From: Streptomyces sp. SW4
GTDB taxonomy: Bacteria > Actinomycetota > Actinomycetes > Streptomycetales > Streptomycetaceae
DNA length: 64,000 bases
NCBI GenBank assembly: GCA_003248315.1
Contig: QKWM01000004.1
Location: 4,957,001 to 5,021,000, forward strand
Direction: 5' to 3'
The number at the start of each line of letters is the position of its first letter. Positions within the stretch are counted from its first letter, which is position 1. Both the position numbers and the translations under genes were made by a program. The notes under the pieces are model-generated. The model worked only from the letters and a program-made list of their open reading frames with translations, was not told where the DNA came from and did no database searches. Positions 27,965 through 38,311 of this stretch are shown in pieces.

Positions 27965-28210
27965 GTGCCGTACTGCTTCCTGTCGTCCTGTCACCGGCCG
28001 TGGGAGAACTGCGCCGAGGGTACGCCCCGACCCGTGCCGGACGACCGGATTCTGAGACAACCGGGACGAGGACGGGTGAACCCGAGCCGCTCCCGGATTG
28101 GACGCTCCCCGGCCCGGGTAGCCTGCCCGGATCCGGACGCGGCGAGGGGAGGCCCCGAGGCCCCGGCCCGGAGAACGCGGAGACCCCACGAGAAGAGCCC
28201 GGGGCCCGGG

Positions 28211-30930
28211 TCAGGGCCGTGCCGGCACCGCCGCCGCGTCGGCGTAGCGCGGTACGGTGCGCGACCAGTGGTAGCAGCCGCGGATCCAGCCCGCCATGCC
28301 CTCCACGTATCCCACGGCGGCCGGGCTCAGCTCCGGCGCGGTCTCCCGCCGCAGCCGCTCGAACTCGGCGATGGTGGCGTTGATCCGGCCGACGGCCAGT
28401 GTCACGGCCCGCGGCAGGGAGCAGCGGTGCGCGTGCTGGTAGGCGAGGGCGAGGTTGATCAGGCCGCCCGTGCGCTGCTCCTTCACCGCGGAGAACAGGT
28501 CCGGTATCCACACCGCGGCGTCGGCCGACAGCCGCGCCAGGCGCCGCATGACGGGATGGTGCAGTTCCCCGGGGGCCAGTTCCCGTGGCTGCGCCGCCTC
28601 GCTCAGCGGGTAGAACGGCTCGACTCCCGCGATCAGCGCCCGTATCGACGTGCGGACACCGAGGCGTACGGGGGCGGGGCGGCTCTGGGCCACCGCCTCG
28701 TACAGCAGCCCGTGCACGTACTCCCTGCTGCACCAGGCCCAGCGCGCCGCCTGCGCGGGAGTGCAGCGCCGCTGCACGCGCCGGTAGAGGTCGGCCAGTG
28801 CGGCCCCCAGCGGGGTGCGGGGCGCGCGGTCGTCGCGCAGGACGCCGATGCTCTCGCACGCCAGGGGGAGCAGTCGCTCGGGTCCGTCCCGGCCGACCTC
28901 CTCCGCCCGGTCGTCGAAGACGAACTGGTAGGCGATCTGATCGGCCATCAGCTGGAGCAGCTCGGGGTCCAGCTCCGGGCCGTTGTAGGCAGCGAGCTGG
29001 GCCGGGCGGGTTCGGGCGATCATGTCCGCGACCGCGGGATCGTCGGTCAGGCCCCAGCGGGCCAGCCAGGCGTCGACTCCGGCCGCGGCCCGTGTCTCGT
29101 GCGGGTTGGCGCGGAACGGGAACGGCATGTACAGGGTCGCCTCGATCAGCTCCTTGAGACTGCCGGCCGACGCCGCCGGAGGGGCCTCGTACGGCACGGC
29201 CTCGCAGGCGGCGGTGTCGTACGGCAGGGCCTCGGGTGCCGCCCCGTCGTACGTGCCCTCGGGCGTGACCGCCCCGTACCGCACGGCCTGGGATGCCGCC
29301 GCCTCGTCCGTCCGGGTCTCGTCCGTCCGGGCCTCGTCTGTCGCGGGCGTCTTCGTCACCTGCGTGCTCACCTGCCAATCGGGTGCCGGTCGGTGCTGGT
29401 CGGTCCTGGTCGGTGTTGCGTCGGGCGCCAGGGCGCCGGTGGGCGCCTCAGAGGGGCCGGCGGGCCGCTCAGGGTGCCGGGGACGGCCCACCGGTCGCTC
29501 TGCCGGCGCGGCGTCCGGCCCGCGGCTCGGGACCAGCACCAGGGACCGCGGGCCCAGCGTCGCCGCGGGCCGCGGCGGTCCGGCCGGCCCGTCCACCGCG
29601 CGCAGCCTCCAGCGGCGGGCGACGGTGGCCACCGCGGCGACGGCCTCCGCCATCGCGAACCCGTCGCCGATGCATTTGCGGCTGCCCGCCGCGAACGGCA
29701 CCATCGCGCCACCGGACGCCACCGGGGCCGAGGCCGCCCCACCGGGCCCCGCCTGGGTCTTCCGGGCCTCCTGGGGCAGCCACCGCTCGGGACGGAACCG
29801 CTCGGGCTCCGGAAAGGACGCCGCCCGGTGGTGCAGGAGATAGGGGCTGTACAGGACCGTCGCGCCCCGGGGCAGCCGACGGCCGGCCAGTTCCGTCTCG
29901 CGCGTGGTGATCCGCGTGAACAGCCAGCCCGGCGGGCGCAGCCGCAGCGTCTCGGTGACGACGCAGCGGGTGTGGACCAGCCGCGTCAGCTCCCGCGGAC
30001 CGGGCGCGGACCGGTCGCCGAGCACCGCGTCGACCTCCTCGTGCACCCGGCGCTCCGCCTCCGGGTGCTCCGCCAGCAGGCCGAAGACCGACGCCAGGCA
30101 CATCGCGGTGCTCTCGACGCCGGTGAGCAGGAGTGTGACGAGTTGGTCGCGGACCTCCCGCCCGGTCGGCGCCTCGGACCCGCCGGCGTCGGCCGCCGCC
30201 AGCAGCGTGCCCAGCAGGTCGTCGAGGGGCGCGCCGCGGCGGCGCTCGGCGACGATCCCGTCCACCAGTGCGTGCAGCCGCGTGATCGCCTGCCGCCAGC
30301 GGCGGTTCCCGGGCGTCGGCAGCCGGAACAGGGCGTCGACGGGCACGATCGTCCGGACGAACAGGCCCCGGACGACCGTGGCCAGACAGGCCCGCACCGC
30401 GGCGGCCCGGTCCGCGTCCAGGGAGCCGGAGAACAGCAGCCGGCTGGTGACGCCCGTGGTCAGCGTCAGCATCTCCGCCGTCACGTCGACGCGCCGGCCC
30501 GCGCGCCAGTCACGGCAGACCGCCTCGGCCTCCTCGGCCGTCGCGGCGACGTGCCCGGCGACGCGGACCGGGTGGAACGCGGGCTGGAGCAACCGGCGTT
30601 GGCGCTTGTGGTCCGCGTGGGGACAGGTGACGAGGCCGTCGCCCATCAGCGTGCGCAGCCGGTCGTAGAGCGGACCGCCCTTGTCGAACGTGCGCGGGTC
30701 CGTGAGGATCCGGTGGACCAGGCGCGGTTCGCAGGCCACCCAGGCGCGCCGGGGCCCAGGCGTATCTCGACCAGGTCGCCGTGGGCGGGTAGGGAGACCA
30801 GGAAGTCCAGCGGTCGGCGCAGCAGCGGGACGGCGTGACCGGCCACGGGAAGGGCGCCGGGCGCCGTGCCCGACGTCCAGCCGGGTGCCGTGCCTGACGT
30901 CCGGACGGAGGCGGACAGGGCCTCGCTCAT
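28211..30930 (-). CDS. cytochrome P450-terpene synthase fusion
   Basis: One reading frame of 906 aa (after one missing C near 30758) joins two enzymes. Residues ~1-450 are a P450: I-helix LLLTGVESTA, ExxR in VVTETLRLRPPG, and heme box FAAGSRKCIGDG with Cys near 418. It resembles P450s that oxidise sesquiterpenes. A ~110-residue Pro/Ala/Thr/Asp linker follows. Residues ~570-906 are a class I terpene synthase: metal site FDDRAEE near 671, a second metal motif PDLFSAVKE near 810 where Asn is expected first, and a C-terminal RY pair (SRTVPRY). ATG 30928-30930 follows AGGTGG. No other break is visible. A lost P450 stop in the linker cannot be excluded. Product unknown; expected to cyclise a prenyl diphosphate and oxidise the product. 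Confidence 0.8.
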
Positions 30931-31537
30931 GGATCACCACCTGCTTCGGCCGACGCGGGGACCGGGCCGGTGGTGCCGCGCCGGCCCGCTCGAGTCATTG
31001 TTCTGCCCGGTCAACTCGCCGTCGCCGCGCCGCGTGCCCACATCTCGGGGGCGCACGGGTGCACGCACAGGCGTGCGGATCACACCGGATGACCAGGCCG
31101 TCCGCGCCACGCCGCACCGCCCCGGCCGTGGCCCCACGCGCCGCCCCTTGCCGCCCCGTGCCGCGCCGTCCCGCCCCGTGCCGCCCCGTGCCGCGCCGTC
31201 CCGCCCCACGCCGCGTCGCACCGCCCTGCCGCGCGCCCCGTGCGGCCGCCCACCGCGCCGAACCACCCCTCCTGCGCAGCCCCCGCGCGCCCCCGCGGCC
31301 CTCCGCACCACCCGGCCGCCCCGCGCGGCCTCTCCGCACCGCCCGCGCCGCCCTGGCGAGGCTCACCCGCCACCTGCCACCCGCCACCCGCGCCGCCCCG
31401 GCGAGGCTCACCCGCCATCCCGCCACCCCCCTCGGCCGCCCCGGCGAGGCTCACCCGTCACCCCGCCACTCCACCGCCCCGCCACTCCACCGCCCCGCCA
31501 CTCCACCACCCGCCCGGGCGGCCCGCGCCAGGGCGGC
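30931..31537. other. 607-bp gene-free, C-rich low-complexity region
   Basis: Between the P450 start and the tetR stop no frame looks protein-like. About 400 bp (31085-31515) is built from degenerate C-rich direct repeats. The first 100 bp should hold the promoter of the P450-terpene synthase gene; I see no confident -10/-35 pair. Confidence 0.6.
31085..31515. repeat. C-rich degenerate direct repeats
   Basis: The upper strand is strongly C-biased. Short units of the type ccgccccgtgccgcgccgtc recur near 31150-31215, a ggcgaggctcacccgcca block recurs about three times near 31354-31460, and a 17-bp unit cgccactccaccgcccc repeats three times near 31464-31515. Confidence 0.7.
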
Positions 31538-32116
31538 TCACCGGCCCGGCGCCCCCGCCCGCAAGCCGTCCATCACGAGGTCCAGCAGCCGGCCGGCCCG
31601 CGCCTGCCAGTCACCGTGCGGATCGAGCTGCCAGAGCCCGGCGATGGCGAGGAGGAAGTCGTCGGGGTGAGGCCGGGCGGATGGTGCCCGCCTCCTCGTT
31701 GGCGCGCAGCAGGAGCGCGGCGGCGTCGAGGACGGGCGTGTTGGCGGGCCGCCCCGGGCCGCCGGGCGCACTGGTGGCCTGGCGGATGGCGTCCGCGAGA
31801 CCGGCCTTGGTCATGGCGAACCGGGCGAGGCGGTCCATCCACGCGCGCAGCGCCTGCTCCGGCTCCCGGTCCGCCAGCAGCTCGGCCGCGCTCTCGGCGA
31901 CCTGCCGCATCTCGTGCCGGTAGATCTCCAGGACGAGCGCCTCGCGGTTGGGAAGTTCCGGTAGAACGTGCCCTGCCCGACGCCCGCCTTCTTCGCGATC
32001 GTGCTCAGCGGGACGTCCGCGCAACGGGTCAGCTCGGCCACGGCCACGGCGAGGATCCGCTCCCGGTTGCGCTGCGCGTCGCTGCGCAGCGGCACGTCCC
32101 TCTTCGGCTGCCCCAC
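31538..32116 (-). CDS. TetR family repressor
   Basis: A 193-aa TetR regulator after three single-base corrections (near 31965 and two near 31680-31690). GTG 32114-32116 (VGQPKRDVPLRSDAQ) follows GGGAGGAC. The HTH is in PLSTIAKKAGVGQGTFYRNF near residue 45; the ligand domain ends in IAGLWQLDP. Twin palindromes 45-90 bp upstream, between it and the divergent dehydrogenase operon, are probably its operators. It most likely represses both itself and that operon until a purine-like or other ligand is bound. Confidence 0.85.
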
Positions 32117-32160
32117 GCGTCCTCCCGGCGGGTCACGGCCGAAAAAACGGCCTTGCTAAC

Positions 32161-32174
32161 CGGACAGCTGTCCG
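32161..32174. promoter_or_regulatory. TetR operator copy 1
   Basis: CGGACAGCTGTCCG is a perfect 14-bp palindrome flanked by TAAC and TTAA, extending partial symmetry. It lies 44 bp upstream of the tetR start codon. Confidence 0.7.
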
Positions 32175-32190
32175 TTAAGTTCTTGATGAG

Positions 32191-32204
32191 CGGACAGTTG
32201 TCCG
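32191..32204. promoter_or_regulatory. TetR operator copy 2
   Basis: CGGACAGTTGTCCG repeats operator 1 with one central change. Its centre is exactly 30 bp from that of copy 1, close to three helical turns, so two repressor dimers could bind on one face. Confidence 0.7.
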
Positions 32205-32436
32205 GTTGCCACCACCATAGCGGCGGACGCGGCCGGTGTGCGCGGCCTCGCGCCCCGAATCCGCGGTGCCGGGCGCGCCCACGGGCGTGCCTCGCCCCGT
32301 CGCACCCGCGTACCACGACCACACGGACCACCCGGACCACACGGACCGCCCGCCGCCCGCACGTACAGCGCACAGCCCGGACCCGACCGCTCCCGAGTGC
32401 TTTCCACGACTGGCCTCCCGACGCAGAAGAAGGCTG
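32205..32436 (+). other. leader region upstream of the dehydrogenase operon
   Basis: About 230 bp between the operators and the first operon gene hold no supported gene. Short direct repeats of the type ggaccacacggaccac occur near 32310-32355. A GTG-led frame is open here but carries no recognisable protein. Confidence 0.5.
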
Positions 32437-33024
32437 ATGATGGCCCCAGCTCCCTCGTCGACGCACAGCGACATCGTCCTGACCGTCAACGGCGAGAAGT
32501 ACGCCCTGTCCGTCGACCACCGCACCACCCTGCTCGACGCGCTGCGCGAGCGGCTCGATCTGACCGGCACCAAGAAGGGCTGCGACCAGGGCAGTGCGGC
32601 GCCTGCACCGTCCTCGTCGACGGACGCCGGGCCGTGTCCTGCCTCCAGCTGGCCGTCGCGGCGGAGGGGCGCGAGATCACCACCATCGAGGGCATGGCCG
32701 ACGGCGACCGGCTGCACCCGGTGCAGCAGGCCTTCCTCGACCTCGACGGCTACCAGTGCGGCTACTGCACCCGGGCCAGATCTGCTCGGCCGTCGCCGTG
32801 CTCCGGAGCACGCGGCCGGCTGGCCCAGCGCCGCCACCGACGACGTACGCCCCGAGGCCGGGCCGCCCCCGCTCACCCCGGAGGAGATCCGGGAGCGGAT
32901 GAGCGGCAACCTGTGCCGCTGCGGCGCCTACGTGTCGATCGTGCAGGCCGTCGCCCGCGCCGCCGGCGTCGACGCGGCCACCGACGCCGGTGCGGGCACC
33001 GACTCCGGGGAGGCCGCGGCATGA
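32437..33024 (+). CDS. xanthine dehydrogenase-type [2Fe-2S] subunit
   Basis: The iron-sulfur subunit of a three-subunit molybdenum hydroxylase. The plant-type cluster is GCDQGQCGACTVLVDG and the second cluster is YQCGYCTPGQ plus GNLCRCGAY. Three single C losses within 210 bp (near 32592, 32778 and 32803) break the frame and together return it to the starting phase. ATG 32437 follows AGAAGG. Length is 196 aa, slightly long for the family because of an Ala/Asp-rich tail. The stop overlaps the next start by ATGA. Confidence 0.9.
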   Translation: MMAPAPSSTHSDIVLTVNGEKYALSVDHRTTLLDALRERLDLTGTKKGCDQGSAAPAPSSSTDAGPCPASSWPSRRRGARSPPSRAWPTATGCTRCSRPSSTSTATSAATAPGPDLLGRRRAPEHAAGWPSAATDDVRPEAGPPPLTPEEIRERMSGNLCRCGAYVSIVQAVARAAGVDAATDAGAGTDSGEAAA

Positions 33025-34012
33025 AGGAATTCGGTTACCTGCGCGCCGACGACGTCCCCGGTGCGGTGGCCCTGCTCGCCGCCGACCCCGACGCCCGCTT
33101 CCTCGGCGGCGGCACCAACCTCGTCGACCTCATGAAGACCGGGGTCGAGCGGCCCGCCCGCCTCGTCGACGTCCGCGAACTGCCCCTGGACGCCATCGAG
33201 ACGACGCCCGACGGCGGGCTGCGCGTCGGCGCCACCGTCACCAACAGCGATCTCGCCGCCCACCCCGAGATCCGCCGCCGCTACCCGGCGCTCACCCAGG
33301 CCGTACTGGCCGGCGCCTCGGGGCAGTTGCGCAACATGGCCACCGTCGGCGGGAACCTGCTCCAGCGCACCCGCTGCGGCTACTTCACCGACGTGACCAA
33401 GCCCTGCAACAAGCGCGTACCCGGCAGCGGCTGCCCGCCGTGGCGGGCGAGCATCACAATCACGCCATCCTCGGCGCCTCCGAGCACTGCGTCGCCGTGC
33501 ACCCCTCGGACATGGGCGTCGCCCTGACGGCCTTCGACGCCGTCGTCTCCTACGAAACCGCCGACGGGCCGGGCCGGTTGCCGATCGCCGACCTCTACCT
33601 TCCGGTGGGCGACACCCCGCACCGCGAGACCGCGCTGCCGCCCGGAGCGCTGATCACCGGCATCACCCTGCCGCCGTCGCCCACCGCCGCCCGCTCCCGC
33701 TACCGCAAGGTCCGCGAGCGCGCCTCGTACGCGTTCGCCATCGGTTCGGTCGCCGCCGCGCTCGACGTCGCGGACGGCGTCGTGCGCGACGTCCGCCTGG
33801 CCTTCGGCGCGGTCGCCTCCCGCCCCTGGCGGGCCGGCACCGCCGAACGGGCCCTGGTGGGCGCCCCGGCCGACGCCGAGACCTTCGCCGCCGCCGCGGA
33901 CGCCGAACTGGCCGCCGCCCGGCCGCTGCCCCACAACGCCTACAAGGTGACGCTCATGCGCAACCTCGTCGTGGCCGTGCTCACCGAACTCGCCGAGGAG
34001 GCCGCCCGATGA
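33021..34012 (+). CDS. xanthine dehydrogenase-type FAD-binding subunit
   Basis: The flavin subunit (CoxM/XdhB type), passing electrons from the iron-sulfur clusters to NAD or another acceptor. FAD motifs are FLGGGTNLVDLMK near residue 32 and ATVGGNLLQRTRC near 112, then NKRVPGSGCPA. One base is missing near 33432; corrected length is 330 aa. It is translationally coupled at both ends by ATGA overlaps. Confidence 0.93.
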
Positions 34013-36136
34013 CCACCGCCACCACCGGACGTACGACCGTTCAGGGCGCCGTCGGCACCGCGCACACGCGCGTGGAGGGCCGCGACAAGGTCACCGGTGC
34101 CGCCCGCTACGCCGGGGAGTTCCCCCTCACCGGCCTCGCCCACGGCTGGCTGGTCGTCTCCACCGTGGCCCGCGGACGGATCCGGGAGATCGACACCGGC
34201 CCCGTCCTGGCGATGCCCGGCGTCCTCGCCGTCCTGCACCACGGCAACGCCCCCCGCCTGACCACCGACTACGTCGGCATGCTCGGCGTCCTCGACCCGA
34301 CCGCGGCCGTCTTCCAGCACGACCGGGTGCCGCACGCGGGCTGGCCGGTCGCCCTGGTCGTCGCCGAGACACCCGAACAGGCCCGGGAGGCCGCCGAGAG
34401 CCTCACCGTCACGTACGACGAGGAACCGCACGACACCGACTTCTCCGCCGGCCGCCCCGACGCCTACCCGGCCGACGGCCACATGCCCGGCGTGACGGAG
34501 AAGGGCGACCTCGAGGCCGAACTCGCCGCCTCCGCCGTGGTCGTGGACGCGGAGTACACCACGCCCGAGGAACACCACGCGATGATGGAGCCGCACGCGG
34601 CGACCGCGCGGTGGGAGGACGGCCGGCTCGACGTCCTCGACTCCAACCAGGGCGCCACCTGGGTCCAGGGCGAACTGGCGAACCTGTTCGCGCTCGACCC
34701 GTCGGCGGTGCGCGTCCGGTCCGAACACGTCGGCGGCGGCTTCGGCAGCAAGGGCATCCGCGCCCACCAGGTCGCCGCGGCGATGGCCGCCCGCGTCCTG
34801 GACCGCCCCGTCCGGGTCGTCCTGACCCGCCGTCAGATGTTCACCCTCACCGGCCACCGCAGCCCCACGGCGCAGCGGGTCAGGCTCGGTGCCGACGCCG
34901 ACGGACGGCTGCGCGCGCTGGAGCACCGCTCGCTCAACCGCACCTCGACCGTGTACGAGTTCGTGGAGCCCGCCGCCGGCCCGGCCCGCGTCATGTACGA
35001 CGCCGACGCGCACCGCACGGCCAACGAGGTGGTCCGCCTCGACGTGCCGTCACCGACCTGGATGCGCGCCCCGGCGAGGCACCGGGCGCCTTCGCCCTGG
35101 AGTCGGCGCTCGACGAACTCGCCGCGAAGGCCGGGCTCGACCCCGTCGAACTGCGACTGCGCAACGACCCCGACCGCGGGCCGGTCTCCGGGCTGCCGTT
35201 CGCGGGCCGCAACCTCGCCGCCTGCTTCCGGGAGGGCGCCCGCCGGTTCGGCTGGGCCGGCCGCGACCCGCGGCCCGGCGTCCGCAGGGAGGGCCGCTGG
35301 CTGATCGGCACCGGCACCGCCGCGGCGTCGTTCCCGGCGGGCGCGGGACCCTCCACCGCGCTGCTGACCGCCGAGCCCGACGGTACCTTCACGGTGCGGA
35401 TCGCCGCCGCCGACATCGGCACCGGGCCCGCACGGCGCTCACACTGGTCGCCGCCGACGCCCTGGAGGTGGCCCCCGACCGGGTGCGGGTGCGGATCGGC
35501 GACAGCGCCTTCGGGCCGGCGATGATCGCCGGCGGGTCCACCGGCACCCGGTCCTGGTCGTGGGCGGTCACCGCCGCCGCCGAGGAGCTGCGCGAGCGGC
35601 TCGCCCTCGGCGCGGACCTCCCGCCGGAGGGCATCACCGTGCGCGCCGACACCACCGAGGCCCTCGGCGCCCTCGCCCAGAAGGAACGGCACTCCTTCGG
35701 CGCCCAGTTCGCCGAGGTCGCCGTCGACCCCGCCACCGGCGAGGTGCGGGTGCGCCGGATGCTCGGCGTCTTCGCGGCCGGCCGCATCGTCAACCCGCTC
35801 ACCGCCCGCAGCCAGCTCATCGGCGGCATGACCTGGGGCATCTCCATGGCCCTGCACGAGGAGGGGATCCGCGACCCGGCCACCGGCGGCCCCTACGGAG
35901 CCGACCTCGCCGGCTACCACGTCGCCACGCACGCCGACGTGCCGCACATCGAGGCGGACTGGGTCGACGACCCCGACCCGGAGGACCCGGTCGGCATCAA
36001 GGGCATCGGCGAGATCGGCATCGTCGGCGCCGCGGCGGCGATCGCGAACGCCGTCTGGCACGCGACCGGCCACCGCCACCGGCATCTGCCGATCCGCCCC
36101 GACCGTGTCCTCGCCGCGGGAGCCGCGGATGCTTGA
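34009..36136 (+). CDS. xanthine dehydrogenase-type molybdopterin subunit
   Basis: The catalytic subunit binding the molybdenum cofactor, which hydroxylates a heterocycle or aldehyde. The cofactor loop is EHVGGGFGSKG near residue 240, and the catalytic Glu is in KGIGEIGIVG near 670. Two bases are missing (near 35063 and 35432); corrected length is 709 aa, normal for the three-subunit form. Purine substrate is likely but not provable here. Its stop overlaps the start of the xdhC-like gene. Confidence 0.92.
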
Positions 36137-37245
36137 CATCGCCGGTGAGCTGAGCGGCTGGCTCGCCGAGGGCCGTCGGTTCGCGGTCGCCACGGTCGTC
36201 TCCGTCGGCGGCAGCGCACCGCGCGGCCCGGGCGCCGCCCTCGCCGTCGACGCGGACGGCACCGCGATCGGCTCGGTCTCCGGGGGCTGTGTGGAGGGCG
36301 CCGTGTACGACCTGTGCGTACGGGCCCTCCAGGACGGCACGGCGGTCGTCGAACGGTTCGGGTACAGCGACGAGGACGCCTTCGCCGTCGGCCTGACCTG
36401 CGGCGGCGTCATCGACGTGCTCGTCGCGCCGGCCGGCGGCGACCCGGCGGTCCGGGCGGCGGTCGAGGCCGCCGCGAACGGCGGCACCGCCGCCCTCGTC
36501 CGGGTCGTCCGCGGCCCCGCCGGCCTCCTCGGCCGGTCCCTCGCGGTGCGGGCCGACGGCACCTGGGAGGGCGGGCTCGGCGGCGCCACCGAGCTGGACC
36601 GGACGGCGGCGGCCGAGGCCCGCGCCCTGCTGGACGCGGGCCGTACCGGCACCGTCGAGGTGGCGGAGGACGGCTCGCACTGCCCCGGCGGGCTCACCCT
36701 GCTCGTGGAGTCGAGCGTGCCCCCGCCCGGATGATCGTCTTCGGCGCGGTCGACTTCGCCGCGGCGCTGGTACGGGCCGGCCGCTTCCTCGGCTACCACG
36801 TCACCGTCTGCGACGCCCGCCCGGTCTTCGCCACCCCGGCCCGCTTCCCCGACGCCGACGAGGTCGTCGTCGACTGGCCGCACCGCTACCTGCGCCGCAC
36901 CCGGACCGACGCCCGGACGGTGCTGTGCGTGCTCACCCACGACGCCAAGTTCGACGTGCCCCTGCTGACCGAGGCGCTGCGGCTGCCGGTGGCGTACGTG
37001 GGGCGATGGGCTCCCGCCGCACGCATGCCGACCGGGAACGCCGGCTGCGCGCCGCCGGCCTGGGCGAGCCGGAACTGTCCCGGCTGCGCTCGCCGATCGG
37101 CCTGGACCTGGGGGCCCGTACGCCGGAGGAGACCGCCGTGTCCATCGCGGCGGAGATCGTCGCCGCCCGGCGCGGTGGAACGGGGATGCCGCTGACCGGG
37201 TCGGCCACCCCGATCCACCACGAGGTCGCGGGCACGGCCGCCTGA
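36129..37245 (+). CDS. XdhC-like molybdenum cofactor insertion protein
   Basis: XdhC proteins bind and sulfurate molybdenum cofactor and load it into the dehydrogenase. The N-terminal domain has VSVGGSAPRGPGAALAV and GSVSGGCVEGAV; the C-terminal Rossmann domain has MIVFGAVDFAAALVR and a later VGMGSRRTHADRERRL. Two bases are missing (near 36729 and 37003); corrected length is 372 aa. ATG 36129 follows GGGAG and overlaps the previous stop by 8 bp. It closes the four-gene operon. Confidence 0.9.
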
Positions 37246-37261
37246 GCCCGGGCCCCGCGCC

Positions 37262-37395
37262 TCCGTGCGGGGCGCGGGGTCGCGACGGCGGGTGCGCCGC
37301 CGCCGGGGCCGCTGGCGGGTGGACTGCTGGTGGGTGGGCCGCTGGTGGTGGACTGCTGCCGGTGGGCTGCTGGCGGTGGGATGCCGCCGGGTGGG
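37262..37395. repeat. G-rich low-complexity intergenic tract
   Basis: The gap between the convergent xdhC-like gene and the deacetylase gene is G-rich on the + strand with recurring ggtgggtggg and ctgctgg(c/t)ggtggg elements. No gene is supported. Confidence 0.55.
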
Positions 37396-37399
37396 CCGG

Positions 37400-38152
37400 T
37401 CACCGTTCTTCCGCGGCGCCGCCCACCCCGTGATCGGCGAGGGGACCCACCGTCAGCCCCGCCTCCCGGCAGTCGCCGACGATCTCCGTCAGGGCGCCGA
37501 GGGCTGAGCGCCAGCACCCCGGCGCGGCGGCGTGATCGGTGTCGTGGAGCAGGACCGTGCCGCCGCCGCGCAGGTCCGCCCTCACACGCTCCCGTACCGA
37601 GGCGGGCGTGGCACGCGCCGTCCAGTCCTCGCCCCACGCCGTCCACAGCACCGGACGCAGGCCCGTCCGGCGGGCGGCGGCCCAGCGTCCCGCGGTGAGG
37701 ATGCCGTAGGGCGGCCGGTACCAGTACGGCGGGCTGCCCGCCGCCTCGGTCACCGTCCGCGCCGCGCGCCGCAGTTCCCGCAGGTCCCGGGCCGGCGCCG
37801 GACGCCACGGCCGGTCGTGCCGCCAGCCGTGCACGGCCAGCTCGTGCCCCCGCCGGACCGTGTCCCGGGCCACCGCCGGGTGGCGGGCGACGTTCTCGCC
37901 GAGGACGAAGAACGTCGCCCGCACGCCCAGCTCGTCCAGCGCGTCCAGGAAGTGCGGTGTGGACGCCGGGTCCGGACCGTCGTCGAAGGTGAGTGCCACA
38001 TGGCCGGCGCGGCCCTGCCCGGACAGCGCCGGGAACCAGCGGCGGCGTACGCCGGGCAGCCAGGTCGCCGCCGGACCGACGTGGGCCAGGGCGACGCCGG
38101 CCGGCACAGCGGCCCACGCCGCGCTCCGGCCCGTACGGATCCACTCGGGCAT
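37400..38152 (-). CDS. polysaccharide deacetylase (NodB domain)
   Basis: A carbohydrate esterase 4 deacetylase, 250 aa, intact. NodB motif 1 is TFDDGPDP with the catalytic and metal Asp; motif 2 is HGWRH with both metal His; motif 3 is YRPPYG and motif 4 is LHDTDHA. A short hydrophobic N-terminus (AAWAAVPAGVALAHVG) could anchor or export it. Such enzymes deacetylate GlcNAc in chitin oligomers or peptidoglycan. ATG 38150-38152 follows GAGGAG. Confidence 0.88.
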   Translation of the reverse strand: MPEWIRTGRSAAWAAVPAGVALAHVGPAATWLPGVRRRWFPALSGQGRAGHVALTFDDGPDPASTPHFLDALDELGVRATFFVLGENVARHPAVARDTVRRGHELAVHGWRHDRPWRPAPARDLRELRRAARTVTEAAGSPPYWYRPPYGILTAGRWAAARRTGLRPVLWTAWGEDWTARATPASVRERVRADLRGGGTVLLHDTDHAAAPGCWRSALGALTEIVGDCREAGLTVGPLADHGVGGAAEER

Positions 38153-38311
38153 GCGGCACTCCTCTCGTGCGGCCCTGCGTCCCGGATGCCGTGCGGCACC
38201 CGCTTTCAAGATCCGCCCCGCTGGACCGGGCGCGCGGGACGGCCCCGCCCGTCCGCGTCAGCGACCGGCGGCGTGTCGTCCCGTACCCGCCCCTCCGCGT
38301 CCCGGCCGGTG

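Noticed and set aside
28211..29469. Calling the terpene synthase a separate gene starting at GTG 29371 or 29362
   Set aside because: No stop separates it from the P450 in the given sequence. GTG 29362 has a fair AGGTGAG upstream, so the idea is kept as the alternative in the fusion finding and not annotated.
32437..33024. Programmed ribosomal frameshifting in the dehydrogenase iron-sulfur subunit
   Set aside because: Three shifts in 210 bp with no slippery heptamer or downstream structure, and the same kind of shift in dozens of unrelated genes, fits lost bases and not recoding.
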